DNA of 64,000 nt from Streptomyces sp. PTY087I2 (lineage in GTDB: Bacteria > Actinomycetota > Actinomycetes > Streptomycetales > Streptomycetaceae), in contig NZ_LZRD01000010.1 in the NCBI RefSeq assembly GCF_001687325.1, positions 124,001 to 188,000 on the forward strand. The letters are read 5' to 3'. Of this stretch, positions 16,831-25,824 are shown piece after piece; the first letter of the stretch is position 1; each line of letters starts with the position of its first letter. A program made the translations under genes and the position numbers. Below the pieces are notes generated by a model. It had not been told where the DNA came from. It did not search any database and saw nothing but the letters and a program-made list of their open reading frames with translations.

Positions 16831-17094
16831 GTGATTCCCGTACCTGTTGTTCTCGATGCCGTTCACGTTCCGCCGCTGCCGTTGGCCTTGAAGGTGAGCG
16901 GGGCGCCCCGGCCGATGGTTCGATCCCGTCCGCTGCCGGGGGAGCGCTTCGACGCCAGCCTCCAGGTCCGCGTCGACCGTGACGGAAGCCCGGTGATTCA
17001 GAGCGACCAGTACCGAGCATCCAACACCGGGGTCAGTTTTACGCATCTGCGGCCCGGGGACTGGGTCGTCAGCGATGTGGACGGTGCGGCGTGA
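16831..17094 (+). CDS. candidate ATP-grasp-modified RiPP precursor (graspetide)
   Basis: Peptide of 87 residues immediately upstream of an ATP-grasp maturase, sharing a 4-base GTGA overlap with it. Precursors of this class carry a Y/F-D-x3-Q-x-x-V-x-x-D-G-x-P-V leader signature; here it is FDASLQVRVDRDGSPVI at about residues 40-56. The following segment has Ser, Thr and Asp residues able to form ester or amide cross-links (NTGVSFTH, VVSDVDGAA). Start GTG at 16831 with AAGGA seven bases upstream. The role is inferred from leader match and gene order; the cross-link pattern cannot be predicted. Confidence 0.68.
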   Translation: MIPVPVVLDAVHVPPLPLALKVSGAPRPMVRSRPLPGERFDASLQVRVDRDGSPVIQSDQYRASNTGVSFTHLRPGDWVVSDVDGAA

Positions 17095-18107
17095 GCCCGA
17101 TTCGGACCGACGGCGAAACCGTCCTGGTCATCACCGCCCGTGACTCTGATACCGGGGACGCGGTCACCTTGGCCCTCCAGGACCTCGGTGTCCGCACCGT
17201 CCGCTTCGACCTCGCCGACCTAAGCCGCACGGTCAGCGTGAGCGCGCGGTGTGACGGTGGCCAGTGGCAGGGATTGCTCACCGTCAGATCTCGTGCCATC
17301 AGACTGCGCGACGTACGGTCCGTGTTCTGGTGCCATCCGACGCCCCCACGGGTCTGGGTCGACGGCATGACCGAGGCGCAGACGCAGTGGGCTTCCCAGG
17401 AGGCGCTTGCCGGACTGGCCGGAGTGCTCGGCACCCTGGGCTGCCTGCACGTCAACCACCCGTCTGACACGCGACGGGCGCAGATCAAGGCCGGTGTGGT
17501 CGCTGCCGCTGAACGGGCCGGGCTGACCGTACCGCCCACCTGGATCGGGAGCCTCCCGTCCGGCGCCCGGCGGTTCAACCTCGGTGCCCCGGACGGCATC
17601 GTCACCAAGACCCTCACCGTCCCGCAGATCACGGAGGGCGACCATCATGTCCGCCCGCTCTACACCACGCCGGTGGTGGACAGCGACCTGGACGCCGTCG
17701 CGACCGGTATCACCCACCTCCAGCACCGCGTCGTCACCGACTATGCCGTGCGCGCCCACACCATCGGCACCCGGACCATCGCGGTCCGGATCGACGCGCA
17801 CACCACGGCAGGCCGGACGGACTGGCGAGCCACCCCCGAGTCCCTGACCTACACGCCGATCACCCTCCCCACCGCGGTCGAGGACGCCCTGAACGCCCTG
17901 GTGCAGGGCTACGGACTCTCCTACGCGGCCAGCGACCTCCTCGTGGACAGCCACGGCAGGTGGTACTTCGTCGACCTCAACCCGGCCGGCCAGTACCGGT
18001 GGCTGGAGAACGAACTGCCCGACCTCGGCATCACCCAAGCGCTGGCACAGCTTTTGGCCGGAGATCCCGAACGCCCCAGGCGGAACGGCCTCACCGCAGC
18101 GGCGTAG
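17091..18107 (+). CDS. ATP-grasp ribosomal peptide maturase
   Basis: ATP-grasp ligase of 338 residues of the family that cross-links graspetide precursors by forming esters or amides between side chains. Visible features are the N-terminal pre-ATP-grasp domain (VLVITARDSDTGDAVTLAL), the RSVFWCHPTPPR motif typical of these maturases, a nucleotide-binding strand (DGIVTKTLT) and the metal-binding end (LLVDSHGRWYFVDLNPAGQY) with Asp and Asn ligands. It overlaps the precursor gene by four bases, so the two are translated together. Confidence 0.88.
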   Translation: MSPIRTDGETVLVITARDSDTGDAVTLALQDLGVRTVRFDLADLSRTVSVSARCDGGQWQGLLTVRSRAIRLRDVRSVFWCHPTPPRVWVDGMTEAQTQWASQEALAGLAGVLGTLGCLHVNHPSDTRRAQIKAGVVAAAERAGLTVPPTWIGSLPSGARRFNLGAPDGIVTKTLTVPQITEGDHHVRPLYTTPVVDSDLDAVATGITHLQHRVVTDYAVRAHTIGTRTIAVRIDAHTTAGRTDWRATPESLTYTPITLPTAVEDALNALVQGYGLSYAASDLLVDSHGRWYFVDLNPAGQYRWLENELPDLGITQALAQLLAGDPERPRRNGLTAAA

Positions 18108-18157
18108 CAGATCACCTCCAACCGGACCCATTCCGCACACCGTCTGAAAGGCATTCG

Positions 18158-19062
18158 ATGGCACAGCTGAGGTTCGTCTGCTGGAACCTGGAGAGAAACG
18201 GAGCGGGTGACCCGGAGATTCGGCGGGCCGCTGCCGAGACGCTGCGCCGCCTCCAGCCGGACATCGTTTTCCGGCAGGAGATGTCCCGTGCCGACGAGCG
18301 CGGACACACGATCTTCAACGAGCAGTGCCGCGAGCTGGACATGCAGGGCGTCCTCGGCACCGGGGCGTGTACCGCCATCCTCTTCAACCTCCGGCGGTTC
18401 CACCTCGTACGTGACTGGTCGGGCGACCGAGGCCCGCACTTCGTGCTTCCACCCACCGCGATCACCCTGAGCTTCACGGAGGCCGGACCCGACGCGCCGC
18501 CCTTCAACGCGGTCAGCTTCCACTTCGCCTACGCCAGCGCGGACAGCGCCAGCTGGAGGCCGAGTGGACGACGACTTGGGCCGACAAGGCGTGGGAGGCT
18601 CCTGACGGCAGCCGCTTCGTACTGCCGGCCATCTTCGGCGGCGACGGTAACAGCTACCCGGAGCCGGGGACGGCGGGCGACCTGCCCCTGCCCGACCTCA
18701 CCGCTATCCAGGACCGGCCTCACCGTCTCCACCGGTCGCGCCGAGGCTTCGACGGTGTCCGCGTCCCGGACACCGAGCCCGACCACACGCTGCGCACTGC
18801 GGGCCTCGAAGACGTCGTCCGCCACTGGGCCACGGCCGAGGGCGGCAACCCGACCGCGCTGGCCCGCACCGTCAACTCCAGCGCGACTCATGGCCCCGAC
18901 AGCCGGATCGACCGCGTATATGTCGCCACCGGCCTCCTTCCCGCCGTGACCGGCTTCGAGGTGCACGAGGTCCCCCTCCGCGTGTCCGACCACCACATCC
19001 CCGTCGTAACCGTCGACAGCAGCGTCTTCGCCGACCTGCTCACCAGCTACACCCGCACCTGA
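18158..19062 (+). pseudogene. endonuclease/exonuclease/phosphatase-family gene, frameshifted
   Basis: EEP-fold hydrolase gene broken by one base. The ATG at 18158 follows GAAAGG and starts well (QLRFVCWNLERNG, then PDIVFRQEM). Around 18550 the family sequence moves to the -1 frame and continues to a stop at 19060-19062: LEAEWTTTWADKAW, then GGDGNSYPEPG (the GDxNS metal motif), DSRIDRVYVATG and SDHHIPV (the catalytic His motif). Joined, the protein would be about 301 residues with all motifs. As written, the first frame yields an abnormal Ser/Arg-rich tail. Either a recent loss of function or a sequence error. It lies downstream of the maturase gene and may belong to that operon. Confidence 0.78.
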
Positions 19063-19224
19063 TCTTCTGAACTCCGCCGTACGCGCTTGACCATGCAGGC
19101 CGTACAGCGGACCAAGCCGGGGTTCCCAGGGAGCAGAGTCCGCGTGCTGCACGGTCACGCAGGACCGCGAACTGAGGAAACGGCGCCTCCTCCGCGCCCC
19201 GGTCGATACGGGCTTGAACAACCC

Positions 19225-19251
19225 GGCCCGACCGGCCCGACCGGCCCGACC
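19225..19251. repeat. three tandem 9-bp repeats
   Basis: GGCCCGACC occurs three times in perfect tandem, directly before the hairpin at 19250-19295, in the 348-base gap between the broken EEP gene and the DUF6082 gene. Nothing else was seen in that gap. Confidence 0.6.
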
Positions 19252-19295
19252 GCTCGTCTCCGCCTCAGCTGAGGGCCTGGGGCGGAGACGAGCGG
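19250..19295. terminator. hairpin terminator
   Basis: Perfect 15-base inverted repeat (CCGCTCGTCTCCGCC and GGCGGAGACGAGCGG) with a 16-base loop, about 190 bases after the EEP stop. No T-run, as is usual in Streptomyces. Confidence 0.65.
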
Positions 19296-19410
19296 GCCCC
19301 GGCAGCGAAACCCGCCCCCTCCTCGATCGAGGCTCGGCGGCACCACCGACCAGCGCCCCGGACTCCGCTCTGCCGGAGCGGCCAACCGAAACCGAACGAA
19401 GGAAGTGCAC

Positions 19411-19854
19411 ATGAAGACCAGTACCGCCGTGCTCGCGGCAGGCGCATCCATCGCCGCAGTGGGCGTCGCCCAGCTCGTCCAGAGGCACCGGCAGCACAAG
19501 CAGCGCAACGACCTGGCGACCTCACTCATCCAGATCGAGTGGCTGTCGCGAGCCTCCAGCGACGAGAAGGAGGCCGCGTACTGGGCACCCGAGGGGATGG
19601 AGCCGGCGCAGTACCAGCCGCTGCTGTCCGCCAACCGGATGTTCTGCCAGCTCAGCCTGCTCTACAGGCTCGGTCTGCTCACCGACCGGCAACTGGTCCT
19701 GTACGCGGACAAGCTCATGGAGAGCGCTGCTGCCCGCGCCTACTGGGCGCGGTTCGGCGAGCACCGACAGGCCGAGGCCCTGGGCAAGAAGACCGACGAG
19801 CGGTTCACCCGGGCCATGAACGAGGCGTTCACCCGGGCCACGATGGTGGCGTAG
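19411..19854 (+). CDS. DUF6082-like membrane-anchored protein
   Basis: Protein of 147 residues with one N-terminal transmembrane segment (about residues 4-22) and a helical cytoplasmic part rich in Trp/Tyr motifs (WLSRASSDEKEAAYWAPEG, LLYRLGLLTDRQLVLYADKL). It resembles the DUF6082 proteins common in Streptomyces; function unknown. The ATG at 19411 has GGAAG at ideal spacing; a GTG six bases upstream abuts the site and is less likely. The next gene starts inside its stop codon. Confidence 0.7.
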   Translation: MKTSTAVLAAGASIAAVGVAQLVQRHRQHKQRNDLATSLIQIEWLSRASSDEKEAAYWAPEGMEPAQYQPLLSANRMFCQLSLLYRLGLLTDRQLVLYADKLMESAAARAYWARFGEHRQAEALGKKTDERFTRAMNEAFTRATMVA

Positions 19855-19940
19855 TGGCCGGCATCGTCATCGGCTTGATCGTCGTCGCGGCCTTCGGCTT
19901 CCTCGTGATCTTCGGCGCGAAGTGGGGGCGAGGCCGGTGA
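19854..19940 (+). CDS. very small membrane peptide
   Basis: 28-residue peptide starting at a GTG that overlaps the stop of the DUF6082-like gene by one base (TAGTG). It is almost entirely one transmembrane helix (VAGIVIGLIVVAAFGFLVIF) followed by a basic tail. It overlaps the next gene by four bases (GTGA). The chain of overlaps supports it being translated. Confidence 0.45.
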   Translation: MAGIVIGLIVVAAFGFLVIFGAKWGRGR

Positions 19941-20125
19941 CGACGCCGAGCCTGGGCTTCCTCCTCCGCCACGCTGTCCGCTATCCCGTCCGAACGACTC
20001 GCCGCAACAACCACAAGACGATCGACGCCACGGGCTGCGGCCTGGGACTTCTGATCGTGGTTCTCGGCTTCAGCGGCCTGGTCGCGACGTGGGTGGCCAG
20101 CATGATCCTTCCCCTCCTCATTTGA
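19937..20125 (+). CDS. small membrane protein
   Basis: 62-residue protein with a basic N-terminal half and one C-terminal transmembrane helix (CGLGLLIVVLGFSGLVATWV). The GTG start overlaps the previous stop by four bases. Third member of a run of overlapping small membrane genes, followed at once by a terminator. No family recognised. Confidence 0.5.
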   Translation: MTTPSLGFLLRHAVRYPVRTTRRNNHKTIDATGCGLGLLIVVLGFSGLVATWVASMILPLLI

Positions 20126-20128
20126 CCC

Positions 20129-20168
20129 GGTCGTATCTGCCCAGCCCCCCCGCCTGGCAGATACGACC
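20129..20168 (+). terminator. terminator after the small membrane genes
   Basis: Perfect 13-base stem GGTCGTATCTGCC / GGCAGATACGACC with a 14-base C-rich loop, starting three bases after the stop at 20125. Confidence 0.8.
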
Positions 20169-20340
20169 TTCCGAAGGGGCCCCTCCGGCTCCGCAGATGA
20201 TCCCTGCGGAGCACGACAACCGGAGGGGCGCGGCACCGCTGCGGATCAGGCCGCGCGGAGCCCCGGTCGGCCGTCGACCTGAAGTCGGCGGCCGACCGGC
20301 CCGACCATCGCGCTCCATCCCACATCGTTCAGGAGGCATC

Positions 20341-21432
20341 GTGCAGAACCGCTCCGCCCTGTCCGAACTCATCGGCGCCAAGGTCCTGGTGACCGGTGGC
20401 GCGGGGCTCATCGGCTCCCGGATCACCGCTCGGCTCAAGCAGCTCGGAGCCCGCCCGATCGCCCTGTGCAACATGAACGCCTACCCCGAGCACGTGTACT
20501 CCGGCGTGTTCGGCGTCGACACCACCCACGCGGACACGGTGATCGGGGATGTACGGGAGACCGCCCTGGTGCGGAAGCTGGTCGCCGAGTCGGACTACGT
20601 CATCCACGCCGCCGCCCTCGCGGACGTCGCCGCCTGCACCCGGGAGCCGGCAGAGGCGATCGACGTCAACATTGCCGGTACCCAGTCCGTCCTGGACGCC
20701 GTCGCCGCGAGCCACCGCGTGCGCCGCATGGTCTTCGTCTCCTCGGCCAGCGTCTACGGAGACGGAGAACCGGAGGAGACGGAGAGCCGCGACCTGCTCG
20801 CCATGCGGCAGCTCCTGGAGAGCGTCCACGGCCGGATCCCGCGCCAGTTCCATGAGTTCGACTCCATGCGCCCGGTATCGGTGTACGGCGCCGCGAAGGC
20901 GTGGGGCGAGCAGCAGACCGCGATCGTGCTGGGCCAGGTTGGCATCTCGTACAGCATCGTGCGGTACTTCTCCGTGTACGGGGAGCCGCAGACGATCAAG
21001 CCGAACAGCCACTCCTGGGTCGTCGCCTGGTTCGCCGCCCGCGCCTCGCTCGGCCTGCCACTCCACCTGAACGGAGGCGGCGGCCAGGTCAGGGACCTGA
21101 CCCACGTCGAGGACATCGCCGAGGGCACGCTGCGCGCCCTGGTCAGCCCCGGGGCCCACAACGAGACGATCAACATCGGCACCGGCATCGCCACCAGTAT
21201 CCGGGACGTCGCGGAGCTGGTCCGGGCCCACTACCCGGACACCGAACTCCTGGAAACGCCCCTGCCGGCCGACGACCCGCTCGGCGGCTACGCCTCGGTC
21301 TACCGCATGGAGAACGTCCTGGGCTGGACACCGAAGGTGCCGCTTGCGGACGGGGTGGAGCGCTACGTGCAGTGGCTGCAGACCACGCCGCAAGCAGCCC
21401 CGGACTGGCTCTCGCAGACAACACCCATCTAG
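20341..21432 (+). CDS. NAD-dependent epimerase/dehydratase
   Basis: Extended SDR of 363 residues acting on nucleotide-linked or free sugars. It has the Rossmann motif TGGAGLIGS near residue 19, the catalytic YxxxK in VSVYGAAKAWGE, and the usual FVSSASVYG and RYFSVYGEPQ segments. The GTG start at 20341 follows GGAGG with good spacing. First gene of a rightward operon with an acyltransferase, isomerase, aminotransferase, radical SAM enzyme, phosphorylase and glycosyltransferase, which points to building a modified sugar. Confidence 0.9.
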   Translation: MQNRSALSELIGAKVLVTGGAGLIGSRITARLKQLGARPIALCNMNAYPEHVYSGVFGVDTTHADTVIGDVRETALVRKLVAESDYVIHAAALADVAACTREPAEAIDVNIAGTQSVLDAVAASHRVRRMVFVSSASVYGDGEPEETESRDLLAMRQLLESVHGRIPRQFHEFDSMRPVSVYGAAKAWGEQQTAIVLGQVGISYSIVRYFSVYGEPQTIKPNSHSWVVAWFAARASLGLPLHLNGGGGQVRDLTHVEDIAEGTLRALVSPGAHNETINIGTGIATSIRDVAELVRAHYPDTELLETPLPADDPLGGYASVYRMENVLGWTPKVPLADGVERYVQWLQTTPQAAPDWLSQTTPI

Positions 21433-21547
21433 AGGCGTTGAGTTCGGCCCCGGCTATGCCGCTTGGCGTCGAGCGTCGTCCCGCCTCGCGAGAGCGGAAC
21501 CCTCCAAGACCTCCCACCACGACCAACTCACGGAGAGTCCGTCCACC

Positions 21548-22255
21548 ATGAAGCCCCTTCTGCTCGGCAAATTCGTCACCGCGCCCGCCTACGGACAGCT
21601 CGCCGCCACCTCGTACGGGCGCCTGCACACCTACGACCTGGCCGACTTCCTTGCTCGTTGGCCGGAGCTGCACGAAGAGGCCCTCGCTCTGCTCGGCGAC
21701 AAGCGCATCCACCCGACCGCGTACGTGCACCCGCAAGCCATCATCGGGGACGACGTCATCATCGGCCCGGACGTGAAGGTGCACGAGTTCTCCACCGTAC
21801 GCAAGGGCAGCGTGCTGTGCGCCGGGGCCTCGGTCGGCTTCAACTGCGAGGTGACCTCCGCGTTCGTCGGCGAGGGCGCGGTTCTGGGCCATCGCATCGG
21901 CATCAACCGCACGATCGTCGGCAACCGAGCGCACCTGTCGGCCGGGGTAACGGTGGCCGCCATTGCGGTGAGCGCCGACATGTCCGCGCCGGAGCGCGAG
22001 ATCCGCCTGCGCACCGAAGGCGGTGCATACCGGTGCCGGACCACGCAGTTCGGCGCGGTCATCGGCGACAGGGTGCAGACCGGGAACAACATCAGCCTGG
22101 GCCCCGGCGTCCTCGTCGGCCGCAGCAGCCAGATCGACAGCGGCGTCACCCTCGCCATCCGCGCCGTCCCCGACAACTCCGTCGTCGCGGCCCCGCACAC
22201 CGCACAGACGCGCATCCGCAGCCGCAACGCGGGCGTTGAGGGGATGCTCCCGTGA
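21548..22255 (+). CDS. hexapeptide-repeat (left-handed beta-helix) acyltransferase-like protein
   Basis: Protein of 235 residues. From residue 58 the [LIV]-G-x4 hexapeptide pattern of left-handed beta-helix transferases is clear (AYVHPQAIIGDDVIIGPDVKVHE, and later VIGDRVQTGNNISLGPGVLVG). It is like GlmU C-terminal and sugar-acetyltransferase domains but has no GlmU pyrophosphorylase half. Start ATG at 21548 after GGAGAG. Next to a DegT aminotransferase it may N-acylate an amino sugar, or help bind a nucleotide sugar. Overlaps the RpiB-like gene by four bases. Confidence 0.78.
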   Translation: MKPLLLGKFVTAPAYGQLAATSYGRLHTYDLADFLARWPELHEEALALLGDKRIHPTAYVHPQAIIGDDVIIGPDVKVHEFSTVRKGSVLCAGASVGFNCEVTSAFVGEGAVLGHRIGINRTIVGNRAHLSAGVTVAAIAVSADMSAPEREIRLRTEGGAYRCRTTQFGAVIGDRVQTGNNISLGPGVLVGRSSQIDSGVTLAIRAVPDNSVVAAPHTAQTRIRSRNAGVEGMLP

Positions 22256-22779
22256 CCGCGTTCCCCAGGATTCCTGTTGCCGGGCCCGACGTTCTGCCTC
22301 CCCTGCACGTGGCCATCGGCGCCGATCGTGCCGGTCAGGAGTACAAGGACGCGCTCGGTGAGTACCTGCAGCATCACCACTTCGTCGCGTCTGTGCTCGA
22401 CGTCGGCGTACACCTCTGGACTGAAGAGGCGTACCCGCATATCGCCGAGGCGGCTGCCCGGCACGTGGCCGAGGCCACCGTCGACAGGGCTCTGCTCATC
22501 TGCCACACCGGCCTCGGAATGGCCATCGCGGCGAACAAAGTGCCCGGCGTCCGCGCCGTCACCGCCCACGACTCCCTGTCCGTGCGGGCCTCCGTGCTCT
22601 CCAACAACGCCCACGTCCTCACCTTCGGCGCCGGAATCATCGGCCTGGCCCTGGCCAAGCAGCTCGCCGAGGAGTGGCTGGCCTGCCGCTTCGACCCGGC
22701 CGCGTCCGCCGCCCGCAAGGTCCAGATGATCCACGACCTGGAGTGCACCGGCCGCATCATCCCCCCGCCCGTTTCCTGA
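22252..22779 (+). CDS. RpiB/LacA/LacB-family sugar-phosphate isomerase
   Basis: Aldose-ketose isomerase of 175 residues. It matches ribose-5-phosphate isomerase B and its erythrulose-4-phosphate relatives: VAIGADRAGQEYKDALGEYL at the start, the active-site CHTGLGMAIAANKVPGVRA, then THD-like AHDSLSVRAS. The Cys in CHTGLG corresponds to the catalytic Cys of RpiB. GTG start overlapping the previous stop. It would supply or convert a pentose or tetrose phosphate for the pathway. Confidence 0.87.
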   Translation: MTAFPRIPVAGPDVLPPLHVAIGADRAGQEYKDALGEYLQHHHFVASVLDVGVHLWTEEAYPHIAEAAARHVAEATVDRALLICHTGLGMAIAANKVPGVRAVTAHDSLSVRASVLSNNAHVLTFGAGIIGLALAKQLAEEWLACRFDPAASAARKVQMIHDLECTGRIIPPPVS

Positions 22780-22798
22780 CCGTATGAGGAGAGCGCCG

Positions 22799-24019
22799 AT
22801 GCCGACCAACCGCAGCACCGTTCCCCGCACCACCGCAGCCCTGAAGATTCCCTTCGAGCCGGCCCAGGGCGGCTGGTACACGGGAGCCGAGCACGACGCC
22901 ATCCGCATGGCCATGTCCAGTTCGGAGGACTGGCGCACCGGCTGGCGTGGTGGAGAGTACGTCACCAGCTTCGAGGACGCCTTCGCCCGGTACACCGGGG
23001 CGAGTCACGCCCTGGCGTTCAACTCGGGCGGCACCGCGATGGAGATGGTGCTCCGCGCCTTGGAGCTGAAGCCGGGGGACGAGGTGATCTCCTGCGCGAT
23101 CAACTTCGTCGGACCGCACATCGCCGTCATCGGGCAGGGTGGCCGACTCGTCCTGGCCGAGCCGGACCCGGTCACCCTCAACCTCGACCTCGCCGACACC
23201 GAGCAGCGGATCGGCCCGCAGACGAGGGCGATCCTGGTCACCCACTGGAACGGCGCGAGCGCCGACATCGGCCGCTTCGTCGAGCTGGCCGCCCGCCACC
23301 CGCACCCGGTGCATGGGCCGCCGGTCGTGATCGTGGATGCCGCCCGCGCCTGCGGCGGCCGGACCCCGTCCGGAGCCCGCGTCGGGTCCGAGGGCTGGGC
23401 GACGGTGTTCTCCTTCGAGTCCAAGAAGCTGATGACCACCTTCGGCCAGGGCGGCATGGTCACCACCGACGACCACGTCCTGGCCGAGCGGCTGCGCGGG
23501 CTACGGACGTACGGCGGGCGCGCGGGTTGGGGCACCAACCAGCTGCTCACCAAAGCCCAGGCCGCGGTCGGACTGATCCAGCTCGCGCGCCTGGACGAGA
23601 TGAACGCCGCCCGGATCACCCGGGCTCACGACCGTACGGCGGCCCTCGCCGACATCCCCGAACTGACCCTTCCTCCGACGCTCGACGAGGGCCTGCACCT
23701 CTACTACCGGCACAACCTCCTGGTCCCCGAAGCGTGGGCGGGCCGGGGCCGCGACGAGCTGATGGACGTGCTCGCCGACCGGTACGGGGTGGGCAGCATC
23801 GTCTCCGACCCCGTCACCTACCTCGGCCATGACCTCATCCGCGCCCACACCGCCGGCCAGCACTGCCCGCGCGCCAAGCAGCTCGCCGCCCGCCTGCTGT
23901 GCCCCTGCCTCCACCCGCAGATGACCGAGGACGAGGAGGCCCAGGTCCGCAACGCGATCCGCCGAGCTGTCGCCGGCACCGCCCAGCTCCACCCCGTCAT
24001 CGTCAAGGAGAACGGCTGA
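22799..24019 (+). CDS. DegT/DnrJ/EryC1 aminotransferase
   Basis: PLP-dependent sugar aminotransferase of 406 residues. Landmarks: NSGGTAMEMVLRAL near residue 75, the cofactor-pairing Asp in VIVDAARACGG and the Schiff-base Lys at 209/210 (FSFESKKLMTTFGQGGM). The ATG at 22799 has GAGGAG seven bases upstream and is preferred over the ATG at 22784, which lies before that site. Normally acts on a keto sugar to give an amino sugar. Stop overlaps the radical SAM start by one base. Confidence 0.9.
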   Translation: MPTNRSTVPRTTAALKIPFEPAQGGWYTGAEHDAIRMAMSSSEDWRTGWRGGEYVTSFEDAFARYTGASHALAFNSGGTAMEMVLRALELKPGDEVISCAINFVGPHIAVIGQGGRLVLAEPDPVTLNLDLADTEQRIGPQTRAILVTHWNGASADIGRFVELAARHPHPVHGPPVVIVDAARACGGRTPSGARVGSEGWATVFSFESKKLMTTFGQGGMVTTDDHVLAERLRGLRTYGGRAGWGTNQLLTKAQAAVGLIQLARLDEMNAARITRAHDRTAALADIPELTLPPTLDEGLHLYYRHNLLVPEAWAGRGRDELMDVLADRYGVGSIVSDPVTYLGHDLIRAHTAGQHCPRAKQLAARLLCPCLHPQMTEDEEAQVRNAIRRAVAGTAQLHPVIVKENG

Positions 24020-25824
24020 TGTCTCAGCTCCGAGCGGAAATCGACGGCATCCGCGACCGGGAGATCCACCTGGTGGACCCGTACGAACCCAAGGACCCCG
24101 ATGGACTGCTGCGGATGGTCTTCATGATCCCGTACGGACACGCCTTCAGTCTGATGGGCAACGGCCCCATGGGGTTGCACGATCTCATCAACCGTACGAA
24201 GGACGTCCCCGCCGTCGCCGAGCGCGCCCTGCACTACGAGTGCCTGATCCACGAGGGAAACCGGGTGACCACGCCGGAAGGGGAGGTCTACCGCAGCATC
24301 GAGTCGCCCTTACCCGTCGGCACGGCGGACGTGATCGGCGTCTCGGTCATCAACTCCGGCAGCCTGCACTCCGTCTTCCAGCAGCTCGACCTCGCCGGAG
24401 TACCCCGCCGCAGCGCCGACCGGATACCCCGCGAGCACCCGCTGATCGTAGGCGGCAACTCCGGCCTCGCCGACCCCGAGCCCATGGCCGACTACCTCGA
24501 CGTCATCGCCCTCGGCGAAGCCGAAGAGTCCCTGCTCGAACTGCTGCGCGTCGTCCACGCGCACCGCGAGGAGCGAGGAAGCGGCGTCAGCCTGTACGAG
24601 AAGCTGGCCCGCATCCCCGGCCTGTACGTACCGTCGCTGTACACCTGCGCGTACCTGCCCGGCGGCGGCGTCGCCGCGGTCACCCCGAAGAAGATCACCG
24701 TCCCCGCGAAGGCTAGCCCCGCCTACCTCCCCGTACGGGAGCTGCACCCTGCCCACTTCGTCTACCCCAAGAGCGACGGCACCGCCGCCGGCATCCACCC
24801 CACCCTCGGCTGCCGGCACTCCTGCGACTTCTGCAACCTCGGCGTACCCCCGTTCCGCCACGCGCCCATCGACATGCTCAAGGACTACGTCGACCGGCTC
24901 GAAGCGCGGAAGATCCGGCGGATCATCATCAGCTCGCCCACGTTCACCCAGTACCGTCACCGCCGCGAACTCCTGGACCACATCAGCGCTTACGCCCGCC
25001 GGGCGGCAGCCGAAGGGGAGACGGTCACCACCATCATCGGCTCCATCCGGGCGGACGAACTCACCGCGGACTACCTGGAGTCGGTCACCGAACTCGAAGA
25101 GTTCGGGCACCTGTTCACCGAGCTGAACCTGGACCAGGCCCGGGGCATCATCACCATCGCCCCCGAGTGGGCCTCCCCGGACCTCGTCGCGATGTACGGC
25201 AAGACCCAGCGCCGCGAACGCGTCGACAACGCCATCGAACTGTGCCGCAAGAGCAAGGACGTCAACACCGTCATGCTCTATTTCATCGTCGGCGCCCCGG
25301 GCGAGCGCGACGCGGACCGCCTCGCCATCGCCGACTACGCCCAGGACGTCCTGGACCGGCTCGGGCACCCCGACGGCACGGTGATCGTCAAGCTCCACCA
25401 GTTCATGCCCAAGCCCGGCACCGCCAGCCAGCGCCTGCGGATGAGCGACCCTGACCTCGTCCACACCTACACCGCCCAGATCGAGGACCGCCTGCGCGAC
25501 CTCGTCGGCGATGAGAAGTTCGAACAGCACTTCCGGGTCCTCGACCTCGGCGCCAGCCATATGCACCTCGAAGTCATCTGCTCGCGAGGCGACCGCCGGA
25601 TCGGGCTGGTCCTGGAAGACCTCTACGACGCGAACATCGACCTGCACACGGTGACCAAGGACCAACTCGTCGAGGCCCTCGCCCGGCGCGGCCTGTCGTA
25701 CGACCGCCACCTGCGGCACATGGACGAGCCCGTCCTGCCCTGGCACACCCTCAACCACGTCAACACCACCGCCGAGCACCAACTGGCCACCGCCCTCTAC
25801 GAGCGCGAGAGCACCCTCACGTGA
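24019..25824 (+). CDS. B12-binding-type radical SAM enzyme
   Basis: Radical SAM protein of 601 residues. The N-terminal 200 residues look like a cobalamin-binding-type domain in the style of the long uncharacterised B12/radical SAM proteins (VIGVSVINSGSL; IVGGNSGLADPEPMADYLD; IALGEAEESLLELL), without a clear DxHxxG. The cluster motif is canonical: GCRHSCDFC with Cys265, Cys269 and Cys272. The core contains IISSPTFTQYRHR and LYFIVGAPGERD. Good AAGGAGAA site. Possibly a methyltransferase or C-C bond-forming enzyme on the pathway sugar; reaction unknown. Confidence 0.88.
   Translation: MSQLRAEIDGIRDREIHLVDPYEPKDPDGLLRMVFMIPYGHAFSLMGNGPMGLHDLINRTKDVPAVAERALHYECLIHEGNRVTTPEGEVYRSIESPLPVGTADVIGVSVINSGSLHSVFQQLDLAGVPRRSADRIPREHPLIVGGNSGLADPEPMADYLDVIALGEAEESLLELLRVVHAHREERGSGVSLYEKLARIPGLYVPSLYTCAYLPGGGVAAVTPKKITVPAKASPAYLPVRELHPAHFVYPKSDGTAAGIHPTLGCRHSCDFCNLGVPPFRHAPIDMLKDYVDRLEARKIRRIIISSPTFTQYRHRRELLDHISAYARRAAAEGETVTTIIGSIRADELTADYLESVTELEEFGHLFTELNLDQARGIITIAPEWASPDLVAMYGKTQRRERVDNAIELCRKSKDVNTVMLYFIVGAPGERDADRLAIADYAQDVLDRLGHPDGTVIVKLHQFMPKPGTASQRLRMSDPDLVHTYTAQIEDRLRDLVGDEKFEQHFRVLDLGASHMHLEVICSRGDRRIGLVLEDLYDANIDLHTVTKDQLVEALARRGLSYDRHLRHMDEPVLPWHTLNHVNTTAEHQLATALYERESTLT

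Noticed and set aside
20329..21393. 354-codon minus-strand frame
   Set aside because: Opposite the epimerase gene with its intact Rossmann and YxxxK motifs; no independent support.
24310..25782. Long open frame (490 codons) on the minus strand
   Set aside because: It lies fully opposite the radical SAM gene, is Gly/Val/Asp-rich shadow sequence from high third-position GC, and has no motif.
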